Positions 37,838 to 49,782 of a DNA stretch of 64,000 bases are shown in pieces. Source of the stretch: Fasciolopsis buskii (Eukaryota; Platyhelminthes; Trematoda; Plagiorchiida; Fasciolidae); assembly GCA_008360955.1 (NCBI GenBank), contig LUCM01000243.1, forward strand, positions 1-64,000, read 5' to 3'. Made by a program: the position numbers and the translations under genes. Under the pieces are notes generated by a model. It saw nothing but the letters and a program-made list of their open reading frames with translations. It searched no databases and had not been told where the DNA came from. The number at the start of each line of letters is the position of its first letter. The stretch's first letter is position 1.

Positions 37838-38560
37838 TCAGATACATTTTTGATGTATGGGGGAATGATCTTTCCGTTGGACCGTTCCCTTCTGATCGTT
37901 TTCTCGTTCATCGCTTGCACGATTCTTCTTTCCAGTTTCTTTGTGTATTCGTTTTTTCTGGAACATTTTGAAGCGACAGGTTTCTCCTCGCTTTTTTAGT
38001 CCTTCTATGGTGCAGTAAGTTTTGGCTTTCTTGAATAAAGTTCGGATGCATGACCATTTGTGATTGTTTGGGTGTTTGCTATGAAAGTTTAATATTTGAT
38101 CCATATGAGTTCGTTTGCGATACAATGTCACCTCCAGCGTGCCGCTGGCGTTACTTTTAACCAGCACATCCAGAAATGCCAACTCTCCATTTTCTCCGAT
38201 TCCATAGTGAAGTTGGTATCTTTGAATATGTTGTGGATGGTTTTGTAAGTTTCTTCAGTATTTTGGGCATTTAATAATGACAGAGGTATCATCCACATAT
38301 CTGACCCAAAGTTTTGGCCAGATCCTGGGTAGTACGACGTCTTCTAGGGCTAACATTGCCGCCCCACCAAGGAACTCTGATATGGGTGAGTTCATCAGTG
38401 TTCCCTTAATTTGTTCGTACACGCTGCTGTTAAATTTGAAGCACGTGTGCAAGCACATTTCCAGTAGTGCATAAATTATTTGTTCCCAGTGGCTTGCTCG
38501 GTTAATGTTCTTGCAGGACCTGTTGCCTACACAACGACCTGTCAATAATTTGGAGCCCAT
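37838..38560 (-). pseudogene. Reverse transcriptase fragment of the Penelope-like element
   Basis: The part at 38255-38560 shows YEQIKGTLMNSPIS and YVDDTSVI, the palm motifs of Penelope-like reverse transcriptases; YVDD carries the two catalytic aspartates. The usual MGSP is MNSP here. A stop near 38257 interrupts the frame. The next stretch is recognisable only in another frame until about 38185, after which LAFLDVLV, YRK and FHSKHP motifs return in the first frame (37838-38182). Two compensating frameshifts therefore bracket about 70 bp, and another change follows the FHSKHP part. The product cannot be functional. Confidence 0.88.
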
Positions 38561-40348
38561 CCTAACATATTCCGTTGGATGGGTGCACTAAAATAAGGAT
38601 GGTTTCCTCTCTGTTTGAACATTGTATCCGTTTGGTGACTTGGATCGGTGAACAGGTAGGGTCATGAATCACTGACGGTTTGGATGGTTTTGGAACTAAT
38701 CTGATATGCTTTGTCACCGGAAAGAATATATCCTTCCTCACATCGGACGTTAAATGTTTTCACCAAGGTGATAGTCAGCCGTTGACGCGTAAACCAGAAA
38801 AGACGAGGTCGCATAGGTTATGTTTGAGTCAAAACTGCTAACAGCATTGAACGGAAATTTACATACTTACCACTCATCCAAAAGTAGGTGGTGCCAGCGG
38901 TAAGTGGAATAGTGGTTCGTACAGCACTTGGATATTTGCTTCCATAATTCACTTTCGAGACCTGTGTCCAGCATTGAATCGTTTTCGTTTGGCGGAGCGA
39001 CTTTTAGCTGCGTTGTGAGCTGGTGGATTTCCAGCCAGCATAACATCTACCTTCTCGTAGCCATCACAAAACGAACGAAAATCAGCGGTATGATTGTACT
39101 AATTGATTCACTTTGGAATTTGTGTCATAAGTTTCCAATGGTAAACAGTTTTGAGTTACGTGGATCGCAACTGGAAAATATACTTTTTTGATTAGCGCTT
39201 CGAAAGCAGGTCACTTTGCAGAATTTCAGTGATTAAAGTATCAGATTAAAGTACCCTTCCGTTGTCGCTATTCGACTTTTTCGGGAACTCATGTGAATGA
39301 TAGTGCAAATACAGTCTAGTTTGATACTAGCCGGTGCGGCTTACGATGGGATCCACGCATACAGTTACCCTGAAAACTGTTTCATTAGACTTTCAGTAAA
39401 ATCTCTGTTCGCTGTTCTATAAATAATACTTGCCTAATCTAGCGCACAAGTCTCCATATCATTAACCGATCCAACTGCGAACCTTAGATACCGATAATGA
39501 CCATTAGTCTGTGTAGCATATTGTCCATATTTGCGGCGCCTTTCTCCTATTTTTCACAAAGGGACCAGCGATTTTTGTGCATATCGGGATCACTTACTTT
39601 CCAGGTAATTCAAAGCAAGCGTTAGTTAGAAAAAAGTGGTAGCTTGTGACGCCTTATCTGACTCCAACTTCTCAACGTGTGGAAGAACTTCACAAACGTT
39701 CAGCTGAGCAGACACTTACATGCTAATAGCATACCTAAAACGATACATGAAAACGTTCCGCTTGTGCACATTATTTCTGCCTAAACGTGAGTGCAATATA
39801 CATCAGAGCTATCGCCGTATTAGTTACAGATATTCATTCATCACGGTAAAAATAAACTCGCAGATTTCAGCAAATAATTCACATGAATGATGACCCATTT
39901 GTTTGACTTTCTGGTTGTGATTTCCACTATCTCATTATTCTTGACATACAGACACGCAAACGCACCTCCTCCAGAAAGAAATGCATGGAAATATGAAAGT
40001 ACCAAATAGTCCGCCTGCACAGACAGTGGGGTAAGAAGCTCAAATGCGATCTGATTCTGTTTCGTCTGGGAGAACCAAAATGAATGTCAGGATTGAAAGT
40101 TCTAAACAGAAATACTTGACAGAAATGAACCGAGAAAATAATAGTATGCACGTGATGGCACATTGAGAGTTCATGGAACTTTAAAGAACAATTAGAAGGA
40201 TGGCTGAACAAAAAATGACTGCCTGATAAACGACTGTCATCACGAGGCTTCTGGGAAAAATATGCTTACTCCAACCTATCCAATACTGTTTTCCAGAGAA
40301 CACGCGATTTCTTTTGTCGTTATGCCATTTCTTGATCAGTAATTGAAG

Positions 40349-40350
<2 letters not shown>

Positions 40351-40387
<37 letters not shown>
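40351..40387. repeat. (AT)n microsatellite
   Basis: About 18 uninterrupted AT units; the flanks show no recognised element. Confidence 0.97.
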
Positions 40388-40388
<1 letters not shown>

Positions 40389-42268
40389 CCATACGCTGGT
40401 GCGCCTCTATTTTCTTCCCGTTAAACGTGTTTTACACTTCCCGTACAGTGCGTTGTATTCACGACAATGCTTGCTTCAGTAAGCAGTTGGCAGTCACCTT
40501 ACATGTGATCTCGTTACTTTCGCTTTGATGGAGCAGTGTTTGTCCTCCCCTCCAGCTTAATATTTAACGATGACCATTCACTTTTATCATCGTATTTCTG
40601 TTACTCATAGCAAAGCAGGATTGCAGGATTTCCCCTAAACGCGCCTGCTGATGTAGAGGGATGTGGAAAGAATCAAAAGGCATCAGAGAGCAAGGAATGG
40701 ATTTATAGCATGAATTATGGTTCACTACCACAGGAATACTGTCAGTAAGGTCAGTATCACTAACGATAATAATGATTTTCATAATTATACCAATAATAAT
40801 CCCGACAACCTCGTTTTTCGCCTTAAATTATGGCCTGTTCCCATTACTGCTAATCAGTCATTGTAGTCCAAAAGCGTTAGCTCGGTAAGTACTCAGTTTT
40901 GATCTACGAGAACAGAAAGGCATTCTCATCTATAAATTGTCCGCAAAATTGGCAGATCATTGAGTGTCGAAATTCTATAGACTACTCTGTTTGTTTAGAA
41001 CGAGATGATATTGAAGGGTTAGTCCAGTCACGACTGAAACATGATTCGCTTACAGATCACGGATTGTGTTTCGTCACTTTACATTGACTAACTAGAAGCA
41101 GTCTAGTGACTATCTGTAATTGGAAGCTTTTGTAAGTTCGTCGACAGAAGCATAATGCCATCGCAATCAATGCCACTAAATGCTGAGATTTGGCCTGTCA
41201 TTTTTCCCCAGTTCCCCAAGCGGAGGGATGTTATAAAATGTTGCGGATAAGCAAGGCGTGGACATTCAGACCGTAGTGGATTAGCAAATAACATTCCTGT
41301 GCTCATAAGTTTTTCAAACTGGCGCCTCTTGTTCACGTGATGAACATTTGTTCTGAAGTGCAAATGAGGCAAGTTGTGTTGCGGAATCCATGTTAAATTC
41401 CGCATGAATTGTTGCGTTGAAAGTATTTTTGTTGGATGGATCAGTGGGTGGAGGAATGATATTTAGCAACGAGACAAAGGTCCAAGTTGGAGAGGTCGGG
41501 TAGCTAGCAACACTCTAGTTGTGACATCATAAATGAAAAAATCGACTTTAGTAGAAACTTCCCAAGATCGGTTTGATTTCCGAGGCAGTAACCAAATCAC
41601 TACTGTCATTATTGTGGGAATTCAAAACAGAGAATAAGGGTCGTCTATTTAAAAAGATCACTGTCGACGAACCCCACGTAACAAATCAATCTTCCCGTCA
41701 ACCACGAGTGGGCCCTTTTCACTTCTGACATATGGTCGAGATGTCATTCTGAAAAGTTAAGTTCCATGGATTGCGATCTTAATTACTCAGACCAAAACTT
41801 CGCGGTATAAAAGGAACACAGTGGAGTTTCGTTTGCCAGAAAATAAACGATTGACACCATATTCAAACGGCTATGAACCAGTGATCACACCAGAAATCAC
41901 AGAGCCGTGATCCGAGTATCAGCAACTTTACCGAGAACCTTTGGGAAAGGCATTGAAATATCACAACCAAAAATATTCTTGTGGAACAGAAGCCTCTATG
42001 AATGCTGTTAAAATAGTTCCCAAAATGATGTTCAATCCTAAAAAGAAACGGTGCATTCCAGTTTGGGAGTAGAAATGACAAGTTCGTATTGGTAGGCCTC
42101 TGTTTAGACATGTTCGTGAGTCGCATCAGTGTACCGGTTCAAATATTAATAATTTGGGATTCCGTTGAGTCACAGAGGTTCTGTTGACCGTAGTATAAAG
42201 AAAGACCTTTGCCGAACTGTCCTCATCGAAAGCAGAGCGGAAAATTCGAGTCTCTACTTAGGTAAAGC

Positions 42269-42284
42269 TTATATATATATATAT
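42269..42284. repeat. (AT)n microsatellite, short
   Basis: About eight AT units. Confidence 0.85.
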
Positions 42285-42782
42285 CAAAGCCCGTGTTATG
42301 GTAGTTTCATTTCTAACGTTAATTTGTTCGAAGTGTTACAACGTGAAATGCTCGTAACGAAATAAATCCTGGTCTTTGAGGCATCTCTGAGCCTTGTAGA
42401 GTTCTGAATGAATTCATGCGGCTCCGAGCAAATGGGCAAGATACAGTTCAGACTGCTCATCTAAGTTTTAATGACCCCAGTTGGTGCTTCGTTAGAGTCG
42501 AACGAATACGATGATGAATCATTGGCCAAACGATTTGGTCATTACTGTGGTCAGGATATCCAGTGATCTGTCAGCTGTCCGCATGTGTGTGTCTCTGTGC
42601 CCCTGTATGAATGAGTGAGTAAGCTTCGACAGCTTCCCCGATAGGATATCAGTGAGTACTCAAATCAAACTACTGAGCCAAAGTGAACCAGACTAATGTT
42701 GACATTCGCGCATGCAGGGCAGACAAGATGAACAGACTAAATGTTTTTGCTTTGTATCTGTTTGTGTCTTCGTAATGAGTGT

Positions 42783-42803
42783 TTTATTTATTTATTTATT
42801 TAC
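42783..42803. repeat. (TTTA)n microsatellite
   Basis: About five TTTA units. Confidence 0.85.
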
Positions 42804-45800
42804 CTCACCACTAGGGTACACATAAAGCCGAGTGAAATGTCACTCAGTCGAATAAGATACCTCTCTCCCTCCCCCGTGCTCAGCGTTCTTCCTTCAACTT
42901 ATACCTCCCGAGTAGAGCCGGGGGGAATGAAATACTGAAGGCTCCTTTTTGCGCGAACGGTTAAGTGGGCATTTTAATTAATTACCTACTTCTCTGGGTC
43001 TGATGTGTCAATTAGGCGAGTGGAGAATCTAATCGATCCCTTCAGACAATTTCGATAAGCCAAACCTTTCCGTCCATTTTCCGGCTGTCTGAATGATTCC
43101 TTCCGTCGATTTTCATCACACTATCAAATCTTGTGGAAGAAACACATTTGCAGTGAAGCAGAGAGTGATGACACAAAATGCAAGAACTACAAAGTCTGTA
43201 TTACTTCATTTAGTTGATATATTTTGTAGGGATTCGGAACAATCTACATGTTTTCTTTGGTTCACTTGTAAAAGCTTGGGATAATAGTGAGATACTGGAA
43301 AACATTGCGGTCCATTTACTCGTTTCTAGGTCGCTGGAAACAGATCTCTGTCGCTGACTGTTAACACTTTGTTCATTGTTGTGAATCTAGGAAGTAGGAT
43401 AATTTAACAGCGTAAAGAAAGGAAAATGGAACTATTCAAAAGTATTTATCCGGAGCCAGAATTTGATACTTTGGGATGTTATTTCAGTGGCAGGTTTGGG
43501 ATGAAACTGGCAACTTAATGTAGTATAAGTGACTGACTTTCCCTCGGTCTCTCTCATTATATATGCACATGCATGTTTACATGTATATTTCCTTTATAAT
43601 CTTGCCTGCATGACAGAAGTGTAAATGGATCTCGAATCCATTAATGGGTCTTATGCTTTGTTTATTCATGTAGTTATGCCATCGTTCTGTGGTAGCTTTT
43701 GCAGGCGATCTCGCTTGTTTTCTGCTTCAGCTGATGGCTTGTTTGTGATGTATCCAGTAGTATGTGCGTATGAAGTAAATTGTTTCGCGCACTGCTATTT
43801 TTCTTTGCGGGTTAATCTTAGAAAGTCTGTCGATCAGACACTTTCAGTCATTATGGTATTCGAGGAATTGTGAATGTTAAAGCAGTAGTTGTACTAGTTT
43901 CGTCCTTTGTCGAACCACACAGCAGAACTTTTCAATACATTTTTATTTAGGTTAACCCGATCGGTAAGTAGGTTATCTTGATGAAGTTGACTAAGAATTA
44001 AGTTATTACAAATTGGTCGAAACTGAGTAGTAGAAAGTTCACAAAGGTTTGCCCAATGACAGATTATCGTGTTTATTTCGTTCCTCCTTGAAATTCACGA
44101 TACGATTAACATTTGTCATCTACAGTTACATAGAAGATAGCCACGTACACTATCCAGTGCTAAATTGTGGACAAATTTCCCTAGTGCGGTGGTATTTAAC
44201 ACTAACATCAAGTGGTTCGGTTTCGAAGAGTAAGAAGCAAGAGAGAACCGAAATCCGTCAGAATCTAGCCTTGGGTATGAGCAGATCATTCTCATCGAAT
44301 CAGTGGGGTTTTCAGTCGAATTTATAAAAATCATCTTACCCGGCATCCCTATTGATGGATGCACGCCTTATGCCTCCCTCGCAAAACTAGTTGCCACGGT
44401 AATAATTGACTGCACCTAGTTCAGTAGTTTTTGCTTCCTTCCGGAATGAGACTAATCAGGTAAAAAAAGGCAGCAGGTAAACACTAGCTCAAAATGTACA
44501 CCATCGTGAACCTGAATTGTCCCCTAGATATTTGCATGAAAAGTGCCTTTTTCCCAATTCCAAGCCCTGGGAGTGATTTAAAGTTACACAAGACTTCACC
44601 CACACCCGCATGTACTGTCAGCTGAGCTACAAAGTCAATTCAAAGATGGTCCGAACATTTCGGATGCTAATCTCATCGGTTATCCCTTCCAGCCATCCAA
44701 TCATTTTGCAAGGATCATAATATTTTTCCTGATAATTTAAGAATTCGGAATTTTTTCCGTTTCACAATTCTCTAGAAATGACAATACAGCTACAATTAGC
44801 AGTTTATCCATCGTTTTTGGATTAATTTATATCCAAAGTCTATAGTGGGTCACAAGCTCGGGAAATTCGCCTCTGCTAACTAACAAATTCATCATTTGCC
44901 CACGACGAAATAACTGGACTCTGATGCTTCCGCAAGAACCAACAGCTGGTGTCACTTGTTGAACACCAGTAAGTTAGTATTTACATCTGTACTAAATGTT
45001 TTATTCGCTGGATCACTTGCTTAAACTGTTATCCCGTCAAGAATTGTGCTTCAAATACACAACCGAATAAATCCATCAACCATAGTCAATGGACTGACAA
45101 TTTAGGGTATGGATACGGATTGCGTGAATTAAGTTGCTCTCACTGTGAATCAGTTCTCATCATGCAGTTTGCTATTGGCTGCTATCCCCGTGCTGAAAAA
45201 TATTCAAATAACTATGGAATAAAGTCAGCAGGATAAAAGAATGAATTCTTTCAGAAAAACACAACCTTCAAACTGAAGCTATCTGACACTAGAAGAATAT
45301 AAGATTTCTTAGAAAACGAATCATTATGGTTTGTGTGAACATTTAACCTGTTAAACAACAGGCTAATAATCATAATTAGACGAACTAACGTCTCCCCAAA
45401 TATAGTTTTACTCCAGACGGAAATTCGAAGAAGGACATTAACCACTGAGCTATTTGAGCTGACTCGCAGTGGACTACTGAACGCTGTATTCTAACCCTTT
45501 CAGGCACTACTTTTGTGAGATACAATTCCTTATCTCCGGCGATCTGTTAGAGAATGGGGAGGGAGAAACACATTGAAATGGGCAATGAAAACTAATTGTA
45601 ACACATTGCTTATAGTAGTCTTCGCATAAACCAGTTGATCTTTCGGTCGATCATTTAGTTCTCCCGTCACTCCCACCGAGGAGTCTTTTGATTATTCGAT
45701 TCAAAATCAATTGAAAGCACTAATCGAACGCAGGAATACGTAGTGGCTTTTGTTTCCCGTAGCTGAATGCCGCACACGTTGGAGTCATCGTCTTCAGTAC

Positions 45801-46194
45801 TGCCGACTCGCTGCCGCTTTCAGAGAAAGTGGTGGATGAACAGAAACAATAGTGCTGTGCATGCGTCCGTCAGCTTGTTCACATCAGTAAAGATGTGCAG
45901 GTCAGAAGACAGTTGTGGATTAGTCGGCGGTCGTGATCCGTTGATTGGAAACCCCTTTCTATACTCACCCCACCCTACGTTAGTTTTTGTTGGTCTGTTA
46001 TAAAATAGAGATGCAGACAAACAGTTTCGATCAAGTTGTTATGCAATTCGCTTCAGGATACCTTTCGCTCAGTCTCCATGCTACGAATCGCAGTTGGTCC
46101 TGGATATCCGTCTTTTTTGTATGCCTCCCTGCCGAAGATGAGCACATTTCAATCAGCCTAAATTGGTGTTTGACTGTATGCTTATAACTATCAT

Positions 46195-46290
46195 ACGCAC
46201 ATCCTGCATGTACGCACATGCGCATGCACACGAACTCACGAACACACGTACAAAACACATGCACATCTACAAACGCACCAAAACCACATG
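46195..46290. repeat. Degenerate (CA)n stretch
   Basis: CACATGCGCATGCACACG-type sequence about 0.6 kb before the candidate promoter. It underlies the Cys/Val-rich 157-codon minus-strand frame at 46031-46504, which is therefore not credited as a gene. Confidence 0.7.
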
Positions 46291-46849
46291 ATACAGCATT
46301 AGCACTTAAAAATTCGGTTTGTGTTACTATCCCCATTGTTCCAGCTACTGTCCGTTTTCTGAACTGTTTGGATCGCTTTCTCCTCACTAATAACGTTAGT
46401 TTCCACTCCAGGTCGCCTGTATGCATACGCACAGTCACACACGAGTCAGTACATAATGGACATTCACTCTTGTTCGTAAACCATCGCACGCAAACAAAAC
46501 ACAAAGGAACATTTCCTTTCTCATCTACCTAAATTTGTACCTACTGGTGCTGATTATACTGCTGCGGCTGTTCTAGATCATCGCCATTCTGACCGTAGTC
46601 GTCGTCATCCTGACAGCACAGCAAAACTGATGGAAATATTCGCTCTGAGGCACACGTACAATCCTGTATATCAACGTGAATGAACAAATGCGTACAAGCA
46701 CACACACTGGCAACAACGAGTGGATAAAAGAAACAAGCAAACAGTCGGATGGACTAACGACCAACAAATTCACTGGTCTTCTCTCTCCTTCCGGTCTACC
46801 CTTGTAGATCAGACTTGTCCGCCTAATCACCGTGTTGTGCCCAACCAAC

Positions 46850-47205
46850 CTAACGAATGAGCGCGAGAGCGAGCAAACGGATGTACACGGATGTATACAC
46901 GTGCACACCTACGTGAAAACAGTCTGCTGTATGACTGTGCGTCCTTATGTGTGCGTCGCGTACCTACCGGACAGGTGTTTCGTTTGGTGCACGCCGATTG
47001 GTTTACGGAGTGAACGAGGAAACGGACCAATCAGAACTCGAAGAACACATCTTGCTGTTTATCGGAACCCGGGCTATCAAGCAATTACAGTATCAACTTC
47101 GCGGCAGGGATAGTACCAGTAAGGGAATCTCAGCGCAAGTGAAATCAAATCGCTTCCCTTCACACTTCGTGACGGAAAAAACAGTCGCACCTGGATGACT
47201 TCCAG
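46850..47205 (+). promoter_or_regulatory. Candidate promoter and leader exon with opposed CCAAT boxes
   Basis: The stretch before the large coding exon is visibly richer in CpG than its surroundings. It contains ATTGG at 46997-47001 and CCAAT at 47027-47031, in opposite orientation 30 bp apart, the arrangement bound by NF-Y type factors in animals. No convincing TATA box was seen at a fixed distance. An ATG-started 83-codon frame (46947-47198) lies inside and would be an upstream open frame if transcription begins before it. The transcription start cannot be placed from sequence. Confidence 0.35.
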
Positions 47206-47284
47206 GTATGTACGGACTGTAAACATCTATTGTACTGTGAATCGCGTTGTCACTGCTAATCATCTGATCTTGTGTATCACTCAG
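47206..47284 (+). other. Probable 79-nt intron just upstream of the coding exon
   Basis: The sequence reads CCAG|GTATGT at the donor and CACTCAG| at the acceptor, with a CTAAT branch-site candidate at 47256-47260, 24 nt before the acceptor. All three signals are well placed for a short metazoan intron. The intron either splits the 5' leader or, if translation begins at the ATG at 47195, joins five codons in frame to the large exon. Splicing is inferred from sequence only. Confidence 0.5.
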
Positions 47285-47315
47285 AGTTATAGTTGCAGCG
47301 AATCAAACAATAAAC

Positions 47316-48512
47316 ATGATTGATATGGCCACACAAGAAAATCCAGCAAACACGGGCACTTATATGGGCAGTTTGGAAAACGCTCGTGAAATATCAGACA
47401 CATCTGTTGGACAGTGTTTTTTTAAGACTGACCCATGTGCCCTGACCCCACTATCTCAAGACTCACATGAATCCGGAATGACGAACGGCAAATTTCAAGG
47501 ATTGAATTCTCCGTCGCATACACACAAGAAAGACGGCGACTACAGCGATTCCATCATCCCTTTTACTCCAAGGGGCCCATTTGATAGAATGAATTCATCT
47601 ATCGCACCGTATCCTCCAGAACAAGCCGCATTTGATATGTTCAATTATTCTCATTCTTGGTTAAACCGAGTCCCCGCTGCGGGATCCAACGCTGTTGGAG
47701 ATAAAAGTCCACATGATCCGGCAGAGTATTCTTATGCTCCGGATCGGACATTTATGGGCTCCTCAGTTTATAATCGTTCAGAAAACTGTTGCAAATTTGA
47801 ACAAACTGAAACAACCGGTTTCGAGAACCTTCCACTCACCGGTAGTCCGGACTCGGATAGTTTGAACAGTTCTCGTCATCTGGGTAATCCTGCTCCCGAT
47901 GTCACTCCTAACTCATCAGATGAGACAAACAACAAAAATGTAACTTCGCAGGATTCACTTCAGGACACAAGCGATGCTTTGGATATCCCAAACAACAGAT
48001 TAGCTTCGGCACAATCATTAACGGGCTCCTATCCGACAAACTCCGATGTGTTAAGTCATTTCAAACAGGATTCTGATCAGCAAAGATCCACCGCACTGAT
48101 CCCTAATCGAACAGTTTATCATCGTAGTTTGATCGAGGCGAAAAATGACCCCTATGAGATGAAATCACACACGATGGACGAAGTCGCGGTTGACGATGAT
48201 GAGGATGTAGCTGATCGGACAGATGAAGACGATTTGGACTATGCAGACTCAGACAGCAGAGGGAGTTGTGAACCGACACTGGATCCATCACACCACACTG
48301 GCTCAGACATGAGTACCACGTACGACCATTGTGCAGCCACGCGGCTATTCAGTTCCGCGAAACGCCGTTCCGAAATGGACGAAAGTATCATGTATCAATC
48401 ACATCCAAACTATAGCTGCATGCTATCACATAACGATAAGGATAGTATGATTGATTCGGACATCAATACAACCATCGGAAGAGGGAATAAGAATTGTACT
48501 GTCTCGGCCAAA
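47316..48512 (+). CDS. Coding exon, acidic Ser/Asn/Asp-rich N-terminal region, unknown protein
   Basis: This is the only open frame here far longer than chance. It starts at an ATG with A at -3 and runs 399 codons to AAA, directly followed by GTAAGT, a strong splice donor; without splicing it would stop two codons later, at 48519. No domain is recognised. The protein is rich in Ser, Asn, Asp and Pro and looks disordered. Residues about 288-313 are strongly acidic (DDDED, DEDDLD), and an AKRR basic patch lies at 348-351. There is no signal peptide or membrane segment. The exon ends in phase 0, so any folded domain should lie in later exons outside the window. Acidic disordered leaders are common in nuclear regulators, including homeobox proteins; that is a weak inference only. 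A longer start by splicing is possible from 47195, adding 14 residues. Confidence 0.75.
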
Positions 48513-49721
48513 GTAAGTTGATCACGTGTTTGTTACTGATTGAAAACTAGCTGGCCCAGTGAACCGACTGTCAAGGATGCGAGGTTTTGGCTGAAAACAC
48601 TAGAGTGAAATCCTCCGGATATGAAATGCCCTCAAACTGTACGGTTTTACTTATTGGCTCCATATTTTTAAAAACAATGGTATGGTAGCAACTAAGTAAA
48701 ACGATAGGAAGAAAGTGATTATACTCCTGAAATCAAACCTGTGAAGGTACGAAATTGACAGTGCAAGCTGTTCAGCACTATCTCAGTTTCATCCTAGTAT
48801 TGGGATTACGTACTTCTGAAGTATAATTACATGTGGTTTGTGGTATTGGCTTTATCTCCACGTTACCACTTTTCTTCCTCTTTCGTTAAGTAGCAGATAG
48901 GTGAGGGCCTTAATATTACCAAAGAACATAATGAGAAACAACGCAGTGTGTTGGACAATCTTGCTTTCAGTTATTCGTATTAATGCAAATACTCCATTTA
49001 TTAAGAAACTTGGATTGCCCGGTCAAGACAAGTCAATCCTAGCATGTTTGACAGCTGAGAGTGAATTCTCAGATGGGGAGTTTGAGAATTACTTATACGG
49101 GCACAGTAAAACTAAATATAACTCGTGTTTTGTCCAAAATATCATTTCGCCGGATTCGCGGAACCTGCCAGTACGTGAACCTGGAAGTTTGAGAATTACC
49201 GCTACATTTCTGAATGCAGATTGGGCTAAACTGAATTGTATTTGGGGTCAACTTTTGACGACTGCCTGTATAAAATAGTTGAACTCTGCTGATTCTGAGA
49301 ATCAGAATAACTGTAACCGTCATTTCATGATGGGATTCTATTTGGTTGATTTCTCTGTAACTTTATCAGCTTCATACACTGAGAGTAGTCCTCGTCCATT
49401 GAAACACGATAGAATCAGTTAACCTTACCTCGTTTTTTCGTCCCTGTTCAAAGTCTTTCGGATTCGTGTACTATAGGGGAACTCATATTAAGCAAAAGTA
49501 TCATTCAGTCTACTATTTTCAAGTCTCATTCGGAAGAGAGTCAGAATAAGTAGACAAAAATCCTTTAGAAAGATAAATTCCTACAGATTAATCTAAGCAA
49601 GTCACCATCTACATCTAGCAAAATAATTAAAGCCATCCATCTACTCACCACATCCAGCCACCAGTCAAACTCAGCTTTATAGGCGGGTTCTATAGTGGTA
49701 ACAGTACTAACCATGGATGAC

Positions 49722-49782
49722 GATGGCGGTAGCAACAACTATGACAACAGTAGCAGTGGCAACAGCAACAATAATAATAAAC
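49722..49782. repeat. Imperfect CAA/GCA/AAT trinucleotide stretch
   Basis: GGCGGTAGCAACAACTATG, then CAACAGTAGCAGTGGCAAC and (AAT)4. It would encode an Asn/Ser-rich run if translated, but no bounded open frame holds it. Confidence 0.75.

Larger units (their letters stand above)
37420..38560 (-). mobile_element. Degenerate, 5'-truncated Penelope-like retroelement
   Basis: Read on the minus strand, the block contains in order a reverse transcriptase palm region, a linker with the LAFLDVLV motif, an IPYIKNVSE-like motif and a GIY-YIG endonuclease region. That order is diagnostic of Penelope-like elements, which prime reverse transcription at DNA ends made by their own endonuclease. The finger part of the reverse transcriptase is missing, so the copy is truncated at its 5' end (high coordinate). 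Several frameshifts and stops break the frame, so it is dead. No target-site duplication was identified. Confidence 0.9.
38561..46849. other. Gene-poor stretch, 8 kb
   Basis: It holds AT tracts at 40.35 and 42.27 kb, the TTTA repeat at 42.78 kb and the CA stretch at 46.2 kb. No protein family was recognised on either strand. Regulatory DNA for the gene beginning at about 47 kb may lie at its right end. Confidence 0.55.

Noticed and set aside
45395..45460. Minus-strand TAGCTCAGTGGTTAA, a perfect box A, with a TTCGAA nearby
   Set aside because: Only about 14 nt separate the boxes, too few for a tRNA; no body matching the SINE families here.
46031..46504. 157-codon minus-strand frame with many Cys
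   Set aside because: It runs through a degenerate CA repeat read as Cys/Val/Met/His codons; no domain pattern.
48971..49170. Exon-like block between TTTCAG and GTACGT after the acidic exon
   Set aside because: It is open only in phase 2, while the acidic exon ends in phase 0; in phase 0 it hits TAG, so it cannot be the next exon.
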